The notes beneath the pieces were generated by a model. That model made no database searches and was not told the DNA's origin. It was given only the letters and a program-made list of their open reading frames with translations. The position numbers and the translations under genes are program-made. From Flavobacteriales bacterium (GTDB lineage: Bacteria; Bacteroidota; Bacteroidia; Flavobacteriales_D; Sanyastnellaceae): DNA of 49,668 bases. This document shows, piece by piece, positions 17,638 to 26,336 of the stretch. The DNA lies in assembly GCA_947442505.1 (NCBI GenBank), contig CANEVR010000012.1, forward strand, positions 1 through 49,668. Direction: 5' to 3'. Every line of letters starts with the position of its first letter. Within the stretch, counting starts at the first letter, position 1.

Positions 17638-19139
17638 AGTTTCATTTTATTGCTCTTCCATACCACTACAACAACCAATCCGACCAACATCATCAAATAA
17701 ATCAAACTTTCTCGTTTGGATTCTTCATGTAAAACCTCATTCACTGCAGCGGGAATTGCAACCATTGGGTTCATATCGCCCTTCTTGATTTCTCCCTCCG
17801 GAGCATTTTCATAAACGGGCTCTTTCCACTCTTCCGGCAAGGTCTTCAAATAACGATCATACTCAGTCATATATGCCCGTGATCCTGGCATATAAATGCC
17901 ACAAAGCGCATAATATTCATCCAACTCCAACTTGCGTTTGTTGTGCAAAGAGAATACATATTCTTGGCCCTCAGCGCAATCAAAACCATCATAGATTGGA
18001 GCGGGATTGGTAACCACATAACGCGCCTGGTAATGTTCCGCATTGGGTGTAACCTGAAACTGCAGATCTGCAGGAAAATGAGCCTCATCATAACGCACAT
18101 GCATGCGGGTAAAGAAGATATTACTCCAATTGGCATTCACACCTGCCATTGTAAAATCCTGATTGATGGGTGGTGGACCAACACAAGGATCACATTTCAT
18201 TCCTCCCCAACTGGGCGTTACATTCCAAGCATACTCTAAAAAGACCACATTCTTCCCCTCCTTCTGCCATTGATAATCAAACAATTTCTTGTAAAAGGGA
18301 CCAAAGTCTTGCTTCAGTGTCAACGGAATATTTCTATCCGTCGGTAATTTCACTGTGCGGTAATTGGTGCACTCTACCCTACCTGTTCTGGTAAAAGCGT
18401 AAACAATCATATCCTGAGAACCCGTACTATTGGCCATTCCCAAGCGCAAAGGCAACATGAACTTGGGATGATTGAACCTTACCTGAATGGGGCGCAATTG
18501 ATCAAAACCTGCTTTTTTCATTTCCTCCAAATTGACTTTTACAACAAAGAACTTCATATTGCTTTTGATGTATGGCGCCAATACCCTTTCCGCTTTTGCA
18601 GGAATCTTGTAGCCATTGTCCGTCAACCAATTTTTTAGGCCATTGCTCTCATTTGCTGATAGCAATAAGATGTCGTATTCACCAACCGTATACTGTGCCT
18701 CTATGGTAACTCCGTATTCTTTTTTGGTCAATGTTTTTACACGCATATTGGTAGACTCATCCATATTTACGGATGTGGGATAAGCCATATCTTTTTCCTC
18801 AATATATTGTCGATGACAAGGGTTATAATCATAATACTCTGCCAAACGTGGTGATGAATAAGCATCCAAACGATCAAAAATCCCACGATCTACAATAGAG
18901 ATGTCTTGTCTTGCCAAGACCACAGGTACAGGAACCACCATGGCAAAATCCTTCACATCACCTTTAAAATCACTTCCCATGGTGATTACAGTGTACTCGC
19001 CATCACGCACCAATATCACTTCACTTTTGTTGTTAAACAATGTCGCATCTGCCTTGGCAACATAGAAGCCGCAGAATGCCCAAGATGAAGCAAATGCCAT
19101 TAGGGCAATTGCCGTCAACATCACTCTTTTTGTTTTCAT
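17634..19139 (-). CDS. DUF2330 secreted/membrane-anchored protein
   Basis: A 501-residue protein from ATG 19139 (MKTKRVMLTAIALMAF), which begins a signal peptide ending near WAFCGFYVAKA. An upstream in-frame ATG at 19184 overlaps the end of the preceding gene and lacks a signal sequence. The mature start with CGFYVAKADATLFNNKSEVILVRDG, and the later VVPVPVVL and MKCDPCVGPPP (a Cys-rich loop), match DUF2330. A single C-terminal membrane helix (SLIYLMMLVGLVVVVVW) and basic tail anchor it, leaving most of the protein outside the cytoplasm. The function of DUF2330 is not established. It lies 32 bases after the RnfD/NqrB-like gene, so the two are probably co-transcribed. Confidence 0.85.
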   Translation of the reverse strand: MKTKRVMLTAIALMAFASSWAFCGFYVAKADATLFNNKSEVILVRDGEYTVITMGSDFKGDVKDFAMVVPVPVVLARQDISIVDRGIFDRLDAYSSPRLAEYYDYNPCHRQYIEEKDMAYPTSVNMDESTNMRVKTLTKKEYGVTIEAQYTVGEYDILLLSANESNGLKNWLTDNGYKIPAKAERVLAPYIKSNMKFFVVKVNLEEMKKAGFDQLRPIQVRFNHPKFMLPLRLGMANSTGSQDMIVYAFTRTGRVECTNYRTVKLPTDRNIPLTLKQDFGPFYKKLFDYQWQKEGKNVVFLEYAWNVTPSWGGMKCDPCVGPPPINQDFTMAGVNANWSNIFFTRMHVRYDEAHFPADLQFQVTPNAEHYQARYVVTNPAPIYDGFDCAEGQEYVFSLHNKRKLELDEYYALCGIYMPGSRAYMTEYDRYLKTLPEEWKEPVYENAPEGEIKKGDMNPMVAIPAAVNEVLHEESKRESLIYLMMLVGLVVVVVWKSNKMKL

Positions 19140-19171
19140 TTTTTTAAAATTTAGATTTTGTTCTTGATAAT

Positions 19172-19975
19172 TTATTTGATCCATTTCCAGCGCTCAGCAA
19201 CAAAGAAATGATTGATAAAAGGGACCAATGGCGTAAGCATGAGCAATGACCAGACTGCTGCTGTGGGAATAAACTTCAAATGTTGCAGGTAGAAGGTCAA
19301 AGCAGCCAATAAAACAGCCCATCCCCGTCTCACCCATTTGCGCTGTGGCGTTGTCATGGGATCAGTAATCATAAACATGGTGTACAACCAAAAAGACCCC
19401 ATGTTAAATTGATGCCACCATACTTTCCAATCCCAACCCAAATACCATGAGAATCTGACCCAACAAAGCAATCCCAATGTTGTCCCAAAAAACAATGCTG
19501 TATCCCAACGGTTTGCCGTCTTTAATACAAAAAATCCCATGAGCGCAATCAAGCCAACTACCCACAAATGATGGTCCCACTGAGCAGGTGAAATCCAGGC
19601 ATCTCCGCTGAGCAAAACCAATAAACCAATTCCAAAATTGGCCGGATTCCAAAAGTGATATCCTTTGTATTTAAAAACAAACTTTTGCCCTATGGCAAGG
19701 GCTGCAGCTGTGACCATCAACAACGGATGATTCACCCTAAGCAACAAGGACAATCCCAAACCAGTAATTAAGGCACTTCGCAAACTATTCTGATTGGCCA
19801 GGCCGAAATAAATGGCCAACATCTGAAAGGAAACGCTGCCAAGAATGGCCCACAAAAAAAGAGGAAGATGAACATGCCAGCCCATTAAAAAAATTCCCGC
19901 CAATAAGAAAGAAGATTGTCCTATTATCTGAAAATAGCGACTATCGGATTGCAGTGTTCTCAAATACAACATCAT
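19172..19975 (-). CDS. RnfD/NqrB-like polytopic membrane protein, stand-alone
   Basis: A 267-residue protein made almost entirely of membrane helices (about nine). KGYHFWNPANFGIGLLVLLSG and the later FMITDPMTTPQ are the conserved loops of the NqrB/RnfD family (PF03116), which in Nqr and Rnf complexes carry flavin and take part in ion-coupled electron transfer. I cannot find a clear flavin-attachment (S/T)GAT sequence, and no other Rnf/Nqr subunit is nearby. It is therefore more likely a lone family member paired with the downstream DUF2330 gene than part of a standard complex. The start at 19975 (MMLYLRTLQSD) could also be one codon later. Confidence 0.8.
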   Translation of the reverse strand: MMLYLRTLQSDSRYFQIIGQSSFLLAGIFLMGWHVHLPLFLWAILGSVSFQMLAIYFGLANQNSLRSALITGLGLSLLLRVNHPLLMVTAAALAIGQKFVFKYKGYHFWNPANFGIGLLVLLSGDAWISPAQWDHHLWVVGLIALMGFFVLKTANRWDTALFFGTTLGLLCWVRFSWYLGWDWKVWWHQFNMGSFWLYTMFMITDPMTTPQRKWVRRGWAVLLAALTFYLQHLKFIPTAAVWSLLMLTPLVPFINHFFVAERWKWIK

Positions 19976-20014
19976 GTTTTTTGATGCTGTACATGATACA
20001 ATGTTTATCGTTCA

Positions 20015-20740
20015 CTAGGAATTTGAAAAAACTTGAGAAAGGGCCTTCAATGAGGAGTCCATCTCGTCAAAACTAACAGAGCGATAACCTTCAGGACGAG
20101 CAAACACAGACGGGTCTTGCTTTTCAAAAACCACCTCTGCCGCTCTGAGTTTCATGCGTTTTCCATATAGATTCACTTCATATCCCATCAACACACCTTC
20201 CAATCCCTCAAATTTATTCCACCAATTGTTGTCTTTTGGACCAAAAGCTTTTGTAGAGTACAACTCAATAGTAGGCAAACTATCTATTAAAAAATGGGCA
20301 ATGGTTTTTTCACACTTATACCCTGCTATTTCCAACGTTTCATCCGTCTTCTCCAATCGCACATCTGGATAACGCTTCAACCAATCATGAATATTTTGAT
20401 GGTGCATGTGAATTACCTGCTTATCACCGTATGACTTGAAATAATGTGAAAAGAATTCATCCTTTTGACCTACAAAAAAATCAGTCGTTACCACATTGTA
20501 AGCAGAAGAAAGTACAGCGTGAGCTTCATTCTCATTAAAATAAAACATCATTTCCTTGGGATAAAATTGGGCCATGAGTCCTGTCTCATTTGGGAAGGAA
20601 ACTTCATAACGGATATACCCTTCTTTTTTGTTTTTAAAAAAAGGCATTTTGCTATCCCCACATCCCATCACCAAAGCGAGAAGGGATATAATAAAAACAA
20701 AGGCAATGATTTTTTGTATTTTCACGGCACTAAAATACAT
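20015..20740 (-). CDS. Lipoprotein of unknown function (GLPGLI/DUF4412-like)
   Basis: About 241 residues from ATG 20740; a GTG at 20725 (KIQKIIAFVF next) gives a more typical lipoprotein signal and may be the real start. The lipobox LVMGC is followed by GDSK, so it is a probable lipoprotein. The mature part is beta-rich (EGYIRYEVSFPNET, EIAGYKCEKTIAHF, IELYSTKAFGP) in the manner of GLPGLI or DUF4412 proteins, where a GYKC-x-KA-type strand is common. The function of that group is unknown. It sits 39 bases upstream of the RnfD-like gene and may head that operon. Its start is head-to-head with ctlX, only a few bases away. Confidence 0.75.
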   Translation of the reverse strand: MYFSAVKIQKIIAFVFIISLLALVMGCGDSKMPFFKNKKEGYIRYEVSFPNETGLMAQFYPKEMMFYFNENEAHAVLSSAYNVVTTDFFVGQKDEFFSHYFKSYGDKQVIHMHHQNIHDWLKRYPDVRLEKTDETLEIAGYKCEKTIAHFLIDSLPTIELYSTKAFGPKDNNWWNKFEGLEGVLMGYEVNLYGKRMKLRAAEVVFEKQDPSVFARPEGYRSVSFDEMDSSLKALSQVFSNS

Positions 20741-20746
20741 CAGTAC

Positions 20747-21658
20747 ATGGCCACTAACCGCAAACAATCGACACGAAAATTACTGATGACAGACCCTATC
20801 GGATTTTGCTACAATGAACAAACTGCGGCATCCAATGCTTTCCAAAAGAAAACTTCATACAATAGCATTGAAAGTGAATACTTAGCAAGAAAAGAATTCA
20901 ACCTATTTGTTGATCAACTCGTGCAAAAAGGTGTAGATGTGCTGGTGGCCAATGGACAAAAAAACACTCCGGATGCCGTTTTCCCCAATAATGTTTTTGG
21001 CACCACACATGACGGACAATTCATTTACTTTCCAATGGCCAACGAAAATAGAAGGCGAGAAAGAGAGATTGGCTATGATCAGCTTTTACAGAATCACGGA
21101 TACAATATCACAGAAACCATTTATTTAAATGATCTAGAACAGCAAGGCCAATTCCTTGAAGGAACAGGCAGTATGATTTTCCATCATCCTTCGGAAACCA
21201 TATTCATGACCCGCAGCATACGTTCTCATGAAAATGCATTGAACGCATTCTGCGAAAACAACCCGCACAATGTAATTTTGCTCAATGCACTGGATGCCCA
21301 TCAAAGAGAAATTTATCACACCAATGTGGTCCTCTCCATCGGTTCTCAATGGATGATGGCTTGCTTAGACGCGATACCGGAGGGTGGAGCTGTGAAATCT
21401 TGGTGTGATGAAAATCAAATGACATTGATTAAAATCAACATGGCTCAAATGAATGATTTTGGCGCCAATATTTTAGAAGTAGAAGGTAAAAACAATCCTT
21501 TAGGCGTATTCTCTGAAACCGCCTGGAAAGCTTATGATGCACAACAAAAAAGGGCTCTGGAAAAATTCCTTGAGCCCTTAATTGTTTCCATACCCACCAT
21601 CGAAACCATTGGTGGTGGCAGCGCGAGGTGCATGATGGCAGAAATATTTCTGCCCTAG
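20747..21658 (+). CDS. ctlX: Citrulline utilization hydrolase-type amidinotransferase
   Basis: A 303-residue protein of the arginine deiminase/dimethylarginine hydrolase superfamily. QSTRKLLMTDPIGFCYNEQT at the N-terminus and GGGSARCMMAEIFLP at the C-terminus fit the CtlX group; the Cys in SARC is the expected nucleophile. FPNNVF, EGTGSMIF and the central H (NVVLSIGSQW context) are other family landmarks. It should hydrolyse the ureido or guanidino group of citrulline or a related amino acid, and is cytoplasmic. I chose ATG 20747 because family members start just before this motif; an earlier open frame runs antisense through the lipoprotein gene and is not coding. Its TAG shares the CTAG palindrome with the convergent sigma factor stop. 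Confidence 0.88.
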   Translation: MATNRKQSTRKLLMTDPIGFCYNEQTAASNAFQKKTSYNSIESEYLARKEFNLFVDQLVQKGVDVLVANGQKNTPDAVFPNNVFGTTHDGQFIYFPMANENRRREREIGYDQLLQNHGYNITETIYLNDLEQQGQFLEGTGSMIFHHPSETIFMTRSIRSHENALNAFCENNPHNVILLNALDAHQREIYHTNVVLSIGSQWMMACLDAIPEGGAVKSWCDENQMTLIKINMAQMNDFGANILEVEGKNNPLGVFSETAWKAYDAQQKRALEKFLEPLIVSIPTIETIGGGSARCMMAEIFLP

Positions 21659-22251
21659 ACCTCCGCAAAAATTAAATCCAAATTCTGTTCGTCAATGACC
21701 TTGGTTAGATTGATTTTAGCATAACGCATTCTTCCCAAAGCCGTATTGATACTGATATTCAATTGATCTGCAATTTCCTTAAAACTCATATCAAAATACA
21801 CGCGCATCAAGACAATTTCTTTTTGATCATCTGGCAAATAAGCCAACAATTTGCGTGCTACCTCTAATACTTCCGTTTTAACCACAGCTTGCTCAGCATT
21901 CAGGTGGCGATCTCGAACAAAATCCAAAGGATTGTATTCATCGTTACCGCGCTTCATGGGCATTTTCTTTCTTGCCCTGAAATGATCAATGCACAAGTTG
22001 TGCGCGATACGCATTACCCAAGGTAAAAACTTCCCTTCTTCATTGTAACTCCCTGACTTCATTGCAAAAACAGCCTTCATCAACGCATCTTGAAAAATAT
22101 CCTGCGCAATAGCACGATCTCTCACCACAGACAATACTTTTCCAAAAATTTTTGATTGGTGTCTTTTTAATAGAACAGCAAAAGCCGCTTCATCACCTTG
22201 AAGGTAATTTTTGACCAATAACTCATCTGGGGTTTGTTGATTGTAACACAT
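21655..22251 (-). CDS. ECF-type sigma-70 family RNA polymerase sigma factor
   Basis: A 198-residue protein from ATG 22251 (MCYNQQTPDELL). Region 2 (AQDIFQDALMKAV ... WVMRIAHNLCIDHFRARKK) and region 4 (LPDDQKEIVLMRVYFDMSFKEIADQLNISINTALGRMRYAK) are both complete. It directs RNA polymerase to a small regulon. A strong Shine-Dalgarno sequence at 22256-22263 fixes the start at 22251 rather than an earlier in-frame ATG. No adjacent anti-sigma or SusCD genes are seen, so what activates it is unknown. It is transcribed divergently from uvrA and converges with ctlX through overlapping stops. Confidence 0.9.
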   Translation of the reverse strand: MCYNQQTPDELLVKNYLQGDEAAFAVLLKRHQSKIFGKVLSVVRDRAIAQDIFQDALMKAVFAMKSGSYNEEGKFLPWVMRIAHNLCIDHFRARKKMPMKRGNDEYNPLDFVRDRHLNAEQAVVKTEVLEVARKLLAYLPDDQKEIVLMRVYFDMSFKEIADQLNISINTALGRMRYAKINLTKVIDEQNLDLIFAEV

Positions 22252-22255
22252 GATG

Positions 22256-22263
22256 ACCTCCTT
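22256..22263 (-). promoter_or_regulatory. Strong Shine-Dalgarno sequence AAGGAGGT
   Basis: AAGGAGGT on the minus strand lies four bases before the ATG at 22251 and is fully complementary to the anti-Shine-Dalgarno core. Most genes in this window have none, as is usual in Bacteroidota. It decides the start of the sigma factor gene. Confidence 0.8.
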
Positions 22264-22423
22264 TTTATTTGGGTTAAACAAATTTTAAAAAAGTAGAGGT
22301 CTATTCGATAGGCGTGTTACGTTGTTTTGATATAATTACGAATATATAACTTTTTCTCAGAAAAAAAAATATATCCTAAAAAAAACTGAACCTGCTTGTC
22401 GTTAATTTGTTCTTTGGTTATCC

Positions 22424-25171
22424 ATGAAGCAAGGCAAGAATATAAAAATTGAGGGTGCAAGAATGCACAACCTCAAAAACATCACTGTTGAAATTCCGCG
22501 AAGATCACTCACAGTAATTACTGGGCTAAGTGGTTCCGGAAAAAGCAGCCTTGCATTTGACACATTATTTGCCGAAGGCCAGAGACGCTACGTTGAAAGT
22601 TTAAGTGCTTATGCCCGACAATTCTTAGGCAAACTAGACAAGCCGGATGTAGATCGCATTACGGGAATAAGCCCTGCCATCGCTATTCAGCAAAAGGTTA
22701 CTTCAAAAAGCTCTCGCTCTACCATTGGCACAAGCACAGAGATTTATGACTATCTAAAATTGTTGTATGCCCGATTGGGCAAAACCTACTCACCCATTTC
22801 TGGGGAGCTCGTAAAACATGACACCACTTCTTCCGTCATTGACTTTCTTCAAAAGAAAGAAGGTGAACGCATTCTCATTCTTGTTTCAATTTCAAAACAA
22901 TGGAACCAAGGGGCATTGATGCAAAAAGGTTTTTCAAGGGCTTGGAATGGAAAAGAATTGATTGCAATAGATGAATGGCAGGAAGGACAAGAAATTCCAA
23001 CGCACCTATTGATTGATCGCTGGGTGGTTGTCAGTGGCGATGATGGAGAATGGAACAGAATTGCAGATTCTATAGAATCCGCATTTAATGAAGGTGACGG
23101 TGAATTCAGTATTTATCAATACAGCAAAAACAAATACCACCAATTCTCCAATCGTTTTGAAAAAGATGGGATGACCTTCGAAATGCCCAGCGTTAATTTT
23201 TTCTCCTTCAATAATCCCATTGGCGCTTGCAAAAAATGTGGCGGATTTGGGAGTATTATCGGTGTAGACGAAAATTTAGTAGTTCCTGATAAAAGACTAA
23301 GCGTTTACCAAGAAGCCATAGTATGTTGGAAGGGTGAGAAAATGAGTGAGTGGAAAGAACAACTTATTGCTGGATCAAAAAAAGCGCAATTCCCAATACA
23401 CAAAGCATACAAAGATTTTGACAAAAAGGAATGGGACATGCTCTGGAATGGAACGTCCTATTTCCATGGTATTTATGAGTTCTTTCAGTCACTAGAACGC
23501 GAGGCATATAAAATTCAATACCGCGTGATGCTATCCAGGTATCGCGGTAAAACAAATTGCCCAGAATGTGAAGGTACGCGTCTGCGAAAAGATGCTGGAT
23601 ATGTAAAAATCCACGATAAAAACCTCATGGAATTGGTGCAAATGCCCATCCACACACTCAAGCAATTTTTTGAAGGCATTCCATGGAGTAAACACGAATG
23701 GGAAATTGGGAAAAGAATGGTCACAGAAATTCAAAACCGACTTCAGTTTTTGATGGACGTTGGTTTAGAATATTTAACCCTCAATCGATTGTCCAGCTCC
23801 CTCAGTGGCGGTGAGAGTCAACGCATCAATTTGGCTACCAATTTGGGATCGTCTTTGGTGGGATCTATTTATATTTTGGATGAGCCGAGTATTGGCCTAC
23901 ATCCTAAGGATACAGAAAATCTAATCAAGGTCCTCCACCAGCTCAAAGAACAAGGAAATACCGTCATAGTAGTCGAACATGACGAAAAAATCATGATGCA
24001 GGCAGATTACATCATTGACATGGGGCCTGAAGCAGGATTCAAAGGTGGAGAAGTTGTATTTAGTGGCAACGGCAAAGAATTGCTGAAAAACAAAAAATCA
24101 CTGACTGCAAAATACCTGAATCATCAACTCACCATTCAAAGAAGAAATTCTAATCCACTTGGAAAGGACTTTATTCATTTAGAAGGAGCCCATGAACACA
24201 ATCTGCAACACATCGACATCAAGATTCCGTTGTTTGCATTAACTGCTATTGCAGGTGTAAGTGGAAGCGGAAAGTCAACTTTAATCAGGGACATCCTCTA
24301 CCCCGCTCTTGCTCAACATGTCGGCGAACCCGTTCCAGGTTCTAATAAATACACCCAACTATCGGGTGCATTGAAACGAATAGATCAAGTCATTTTTGTA
24401 GATCAAAATCCCATTGGCAGGAGTTCCAGAAGTAACCCCATTACTTATCTGAAGGCATACGATGAAATAAGAGACATTTTTGCATCTCAACCTTCATCAA
24501 CGGCCAGAGGACTCACAGCATCTCACTTTTCTTTCAACGTAGAAGGAGGAAGATGTGAAGCCTGCCAGGGCGAGGGAATGCAAACCATATCGATGCAATT
24601 TATGGCGGATGTTCAATTGGTTTGCGACCAATGCCATGGTAAGCGATTCAAAGACGAAGTCATTGAAGTTGAATTCAAAGGAAAAAACATAGCTGAAGTA
24701 TTGGCCATGACGGTAGATGAGGCTGTTGTATTCTTTGACCACCCCACTTCTAGAATTCACAAAAATCTCATCAATAAATTAAAACCTTTACAGGAAGTAG
24801 GAATGGGATATGTCGGTCTTGGTCAAAGCTCAAGCACGCTGAGTGGCGGTGAGGCTCAGCGCATCAAATTGGCCAGCTTCTTATCCAAGAAAAATCAAAA
24901 CTCCACATTGTTCTTCTTTGACGAGCCCACCACTGGATTGCACGCACATGATGTTGCCAAACTCATGAACAGCTTTGAAGCACTGCTCGCAGAAGGCCAC
25001 ACCATCGTCACCATTGAACACCACACAGATGTCATCAATTGTGCTGATTGGCTTATTGAACTGGGACCTGAAGGTGGCAACAAGGGAGGGCAATTGATCT
25101 ATCAAGGAACTGTTAAAGAAGCCAAAAAGAAGGACTCCAGATCCCTCACCGCTCAATATCTTCCATCCTAA
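22424..25171 (+). CDS. uvrA: UvrABC excision repair ATPase subunit A
   Basis: A 915-residue UvrA (E. coli 940). Two ABC ATPase modules: Walker A GLSGSGKS near 34-41 and GVSGSGKS near 611-618, each with an LSGGE signature ([12 protein letters not shown] and [12 protein letters not shown]) and DEP Walker B boxes ([18 protein letters not shown]). The C-terminal zinc module has CEAC (from 711) and CDQC. In the first zinc region only C269-x2-C272 is present; the partner CPxC pair of E. coli is replaced by non-Cys residues. [10 protein letters not shown] near 379 is intact. It recognises DNA damage and loads UvrB. The start at 22424 follows an AT-rich divergent promoter region. Confidence 0.95.
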   Translation: MKQGKNIKIEGARMHNLKNITVEIPRRSLTVITGLSGSGKSSLAFDTLFAEGQRRYVESLSAYARQFLGKLDKPDVDRITGISPAIAIQQKVTSKSSRSTIGTSTEIYDYLKLLYARLGKTYSPISGELVKHDTTSSVIDFLQKKEGERILILVSISKQWNQGALMQKGFSRAWNGKELIAIDEWQEGQEIPTHLLIDRWVVVSGDDGEWNRIADSIESAFNEGDGEFSIYQYSKNKYHQFSNRFEKDGMTFEMPSVNFFSFNNPIGACKKCGGFGSIIGVDENLVVPDKRLSVYQEAIVCWKGEKMSEWKEQLIAGSKKAQFPIHKAYKDFDKKEWDMLWNGTSYFHGIYEFFQSLEREAYKIQYRVMLSRYRGKTNCPECEGTRLRKDAGYVKIHDKNLMELVQMPIHTLKQFFEGIPWSKHEWEIGKRMVTEIQNRLQFLMDVGLEYLTLNRLSSSLSGGESQRINLATNLGSSLVGSIYILDEPSIGLHPKDTENLIKVLHQLKEQGNTVIVVEHDEKIMMQADYIIDMGPEAGFKGGEVVFSGNGKELLKNKKSLTAKYLNHQLTIQRRNSNPLGKDFIHLEGAHEHNLQHIDIKIPLFALTAIAGVSGSGKSTLIRDILYPALAQHVGEPVPGSNKYTQLSGALKRIDQVIFVDQNPIGRSSRSNPITYLKAYDEIRDIFASQPSSTARGLTASHFSFNVEGGRCEACQGEGMQTISMQFMADVQLVCDQCHGKRFKDEVIEVEFKGKNIAEVLAMTVDEAVVFFDHPTSRIHKNLINKLKPLQEVGMGYVGLGQSSSTLSGGEAQRIKLASFLSKKNQNSTLFFFDEPTTGLHAHDVAKLMNSFEALLAEGHTIVTIEHHTDVINCADWLIELGPEGGNKGGQLIYQGTVKEAKKKDSRSLTAQYLPS

Positions 25172-25185
25172 TCCGTTGTGTCAAA

Positions 25186-25689
25186 ATGAAACTAGGAACT
25201 ATAATCATATCAACGCTATTGCTCATTCAATTTGGATGTAATGCGCAAAACCAAACCCAACAGAAGACTGAAAAAACAGTTGAAATAAAAGACAACAACA
25301 TGAAAAAGACAGAAGAAGACTGGAAAAAAATATTAACTCCAGAACAATACAGAATACTGCGTGAGAAAGGAACTGAACGCGCATTTTCCGGTTCATATTG
25401 GAACCACCATGAAGTTGGGATTTACAGATGTGCAGGTTGCCAATCTCCGTTATTTTTATCGGATACGAAATTTGACTCAGGATGTGGCTGGCCGAGTTAC
25501 TTCAAAGCCATTAATGACTCTGCCGTAAAGGAGCACTTGGATAAAACGCATGGTATGATTAGAACAGAAATTACTTGCGCAAAATGTGAAGGACACTTGG
25601 GACATGTATTCAATGATGGACCACCTCCAACAGGATTGCGTTACTGCATCAACTCCGGCGCTATTGTTTTTGAGGAAATAAAACCATAA
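25186..25689 (+). CDS. msrB: Peptide-methionine (R)-S-oxide reductase, lipoprotein form
   Basis: A 167-residue protein. The N-terminus ([18 protein letters not shown]) is a lipoprotein signal with lipobox QFGC, so the enzyme probably acts in the periplasm or on the outer membrane. The MsrB domain spans about 43-165: zinc Cys pairs CAGC and CAKC, the CGWPSYF motif, GHLGHVF, and catalytic C154 in RYCINSG. It repairs oxidised methionine residues. It lies 14 bases after uvrA on the same strand and probably shares its transcript, a plausible damage-repair pairing. Its stop codon directly abuts the stop of the convergent Smr gene. Confidence 0.95.
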   Translation: MKLGTIIISTLLLIQFGCNAQNQTQQKTEKTVEIKDNNMKKTEEDWKKILTPEQYRILREKGTERAFSGSYWNHHEVGIYRCAGCQSPLFLSDTKFDSGCGWPSYFKAINDSAVKEHLDKTHGMIRTEITCAKCEGHLGHVFNDGPPPTGLRYCINSGAIVFEEIKP

Positions 25690-26283
25690 TCAAAAGGACA
25701 CCATCGTGGCGCCTTGACCATACTGCTGCCAATTGGCATCTTGGAATTCGCATTGGGGATAGTAGGATTTTAGCATACGTCTAATCTCAGATCTGAGAAC
25801 TCCCTGACCTACACCATGGATAAATACTACTTTTTTGATTTTGTCTTTTACAGCAATTCTCATGATGCGCTCAAAATGCTCCAGTTGAATATTGACAATC
25901 TCTCCATTGGTCATTCCCTCATGTGAGTGGATAAGGTGGTGAATGTGCAAGTCAACTTCCATCAACTCTCCCCTTCTGCGCTCACTGGAAGCCAATTCAT
26001 TTTTGTACAACATTTTAAACTCCTTGTTCACCCTGCTGATTACATTCTCATGGGTATTTCTTACAAAGTGTTCTTGAACATCTTGCTGTGCTCTGGCGTA
26101 GCTTTTGGCTTCATCACCCAAGTTCTCTACCAAAACCAATTCATTCAATGGATGCGGAAAGGAGAACTCTGTTTCATCCTCAACCAAGGCCACACCTTTC
26201 TCCCAATCGATTTCTGTTATTCTTCCTTGACCTGAGTCATTCAGAAATCGCACCGTTTGACCAATTTTCCAATCCTTTAACAT
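25690..26283 (-). CDS. Smr-domain protein with DUF2027-like N-terminus
   Basis: A 197-residue protein from ATG 26283 (MLKDWKIGQTVRFLND); a GTG two codons earlier overlaps the -7 box. The first 55 residues form a small beta-barrel-like KOW/SH3 type module (GQGRITEIDWEKGVALVEDE). The C-terminal 85 residues are the Smr domain: VDLHIHHL, LEHFERIMRIA and KVVFIHGVGQGVLRSEIRR, the last being the HGxGxGxLR motif. Smr domains are nucleases or nucleic-acid binders related to the MutS2 tail. The DUF2027-like combination is common in Bacteroidota, and its role is not settled. Confidence 0.88.
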   Translation of the reverse strand: MLKDWKIGQTVRFLNDSGQGRITEIDWEKGVALVEDETEFSFPHPLNELVLVENLGDEAKSYARAQQDVQEHFVRNTHENVISRVNKEFKMLYKNELASSERRRGELMEVDLHIHHLIHSHEGMTNGEIVNIQLEHFERIMRIAVKDKIKKVVFIHGVGQGVLRSEIRRMLKSYYPQCEFQDANWQQYGQGATMVSF

Positions 26284-26288
26284 CTGCA

Positions 26289-26296
26289 CAAAATTA
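26289..26296 (-). promoter_or_regulatory. -7 box TAATTTTG before the Smr gene
   Basis: An exact TAnnTTTG match five bases before ATG 26283, implying a nearly leaderless mRNA if used. No -33 TTG at 19-20 bases was found. Confidence 0.4.
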
Positions 26297-26312
26297 GTAG
26301 ACTACAACCATT

Positions 26313-26320
26313 TATATTTG
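26313..26320 (+). promoter_or_regulatory. -7 box TATATTTG before the DUF4197 gene
   Basis: An exact TAnnTTTG match 16 bases before ATG 26337, divergent from the Smr promoter in a 53-base gap. No convincing -33 element. Confidence 0.5.
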
Positions 26321-26336
26321 TCAAAACACTTAAAAG

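Noticed and set aside
19172-19975. Calling this an Rnf or Nqr complex gene
   Set aside because: No other subunit lies nearby, and the flavin-attachment motif is not evident, so only family likeness is claimed.
20465-20746. N-terminal extension of ctlX
   Set aside because: This stretch is antisense to the lipoprotein gene, and family members begin at about 20747.
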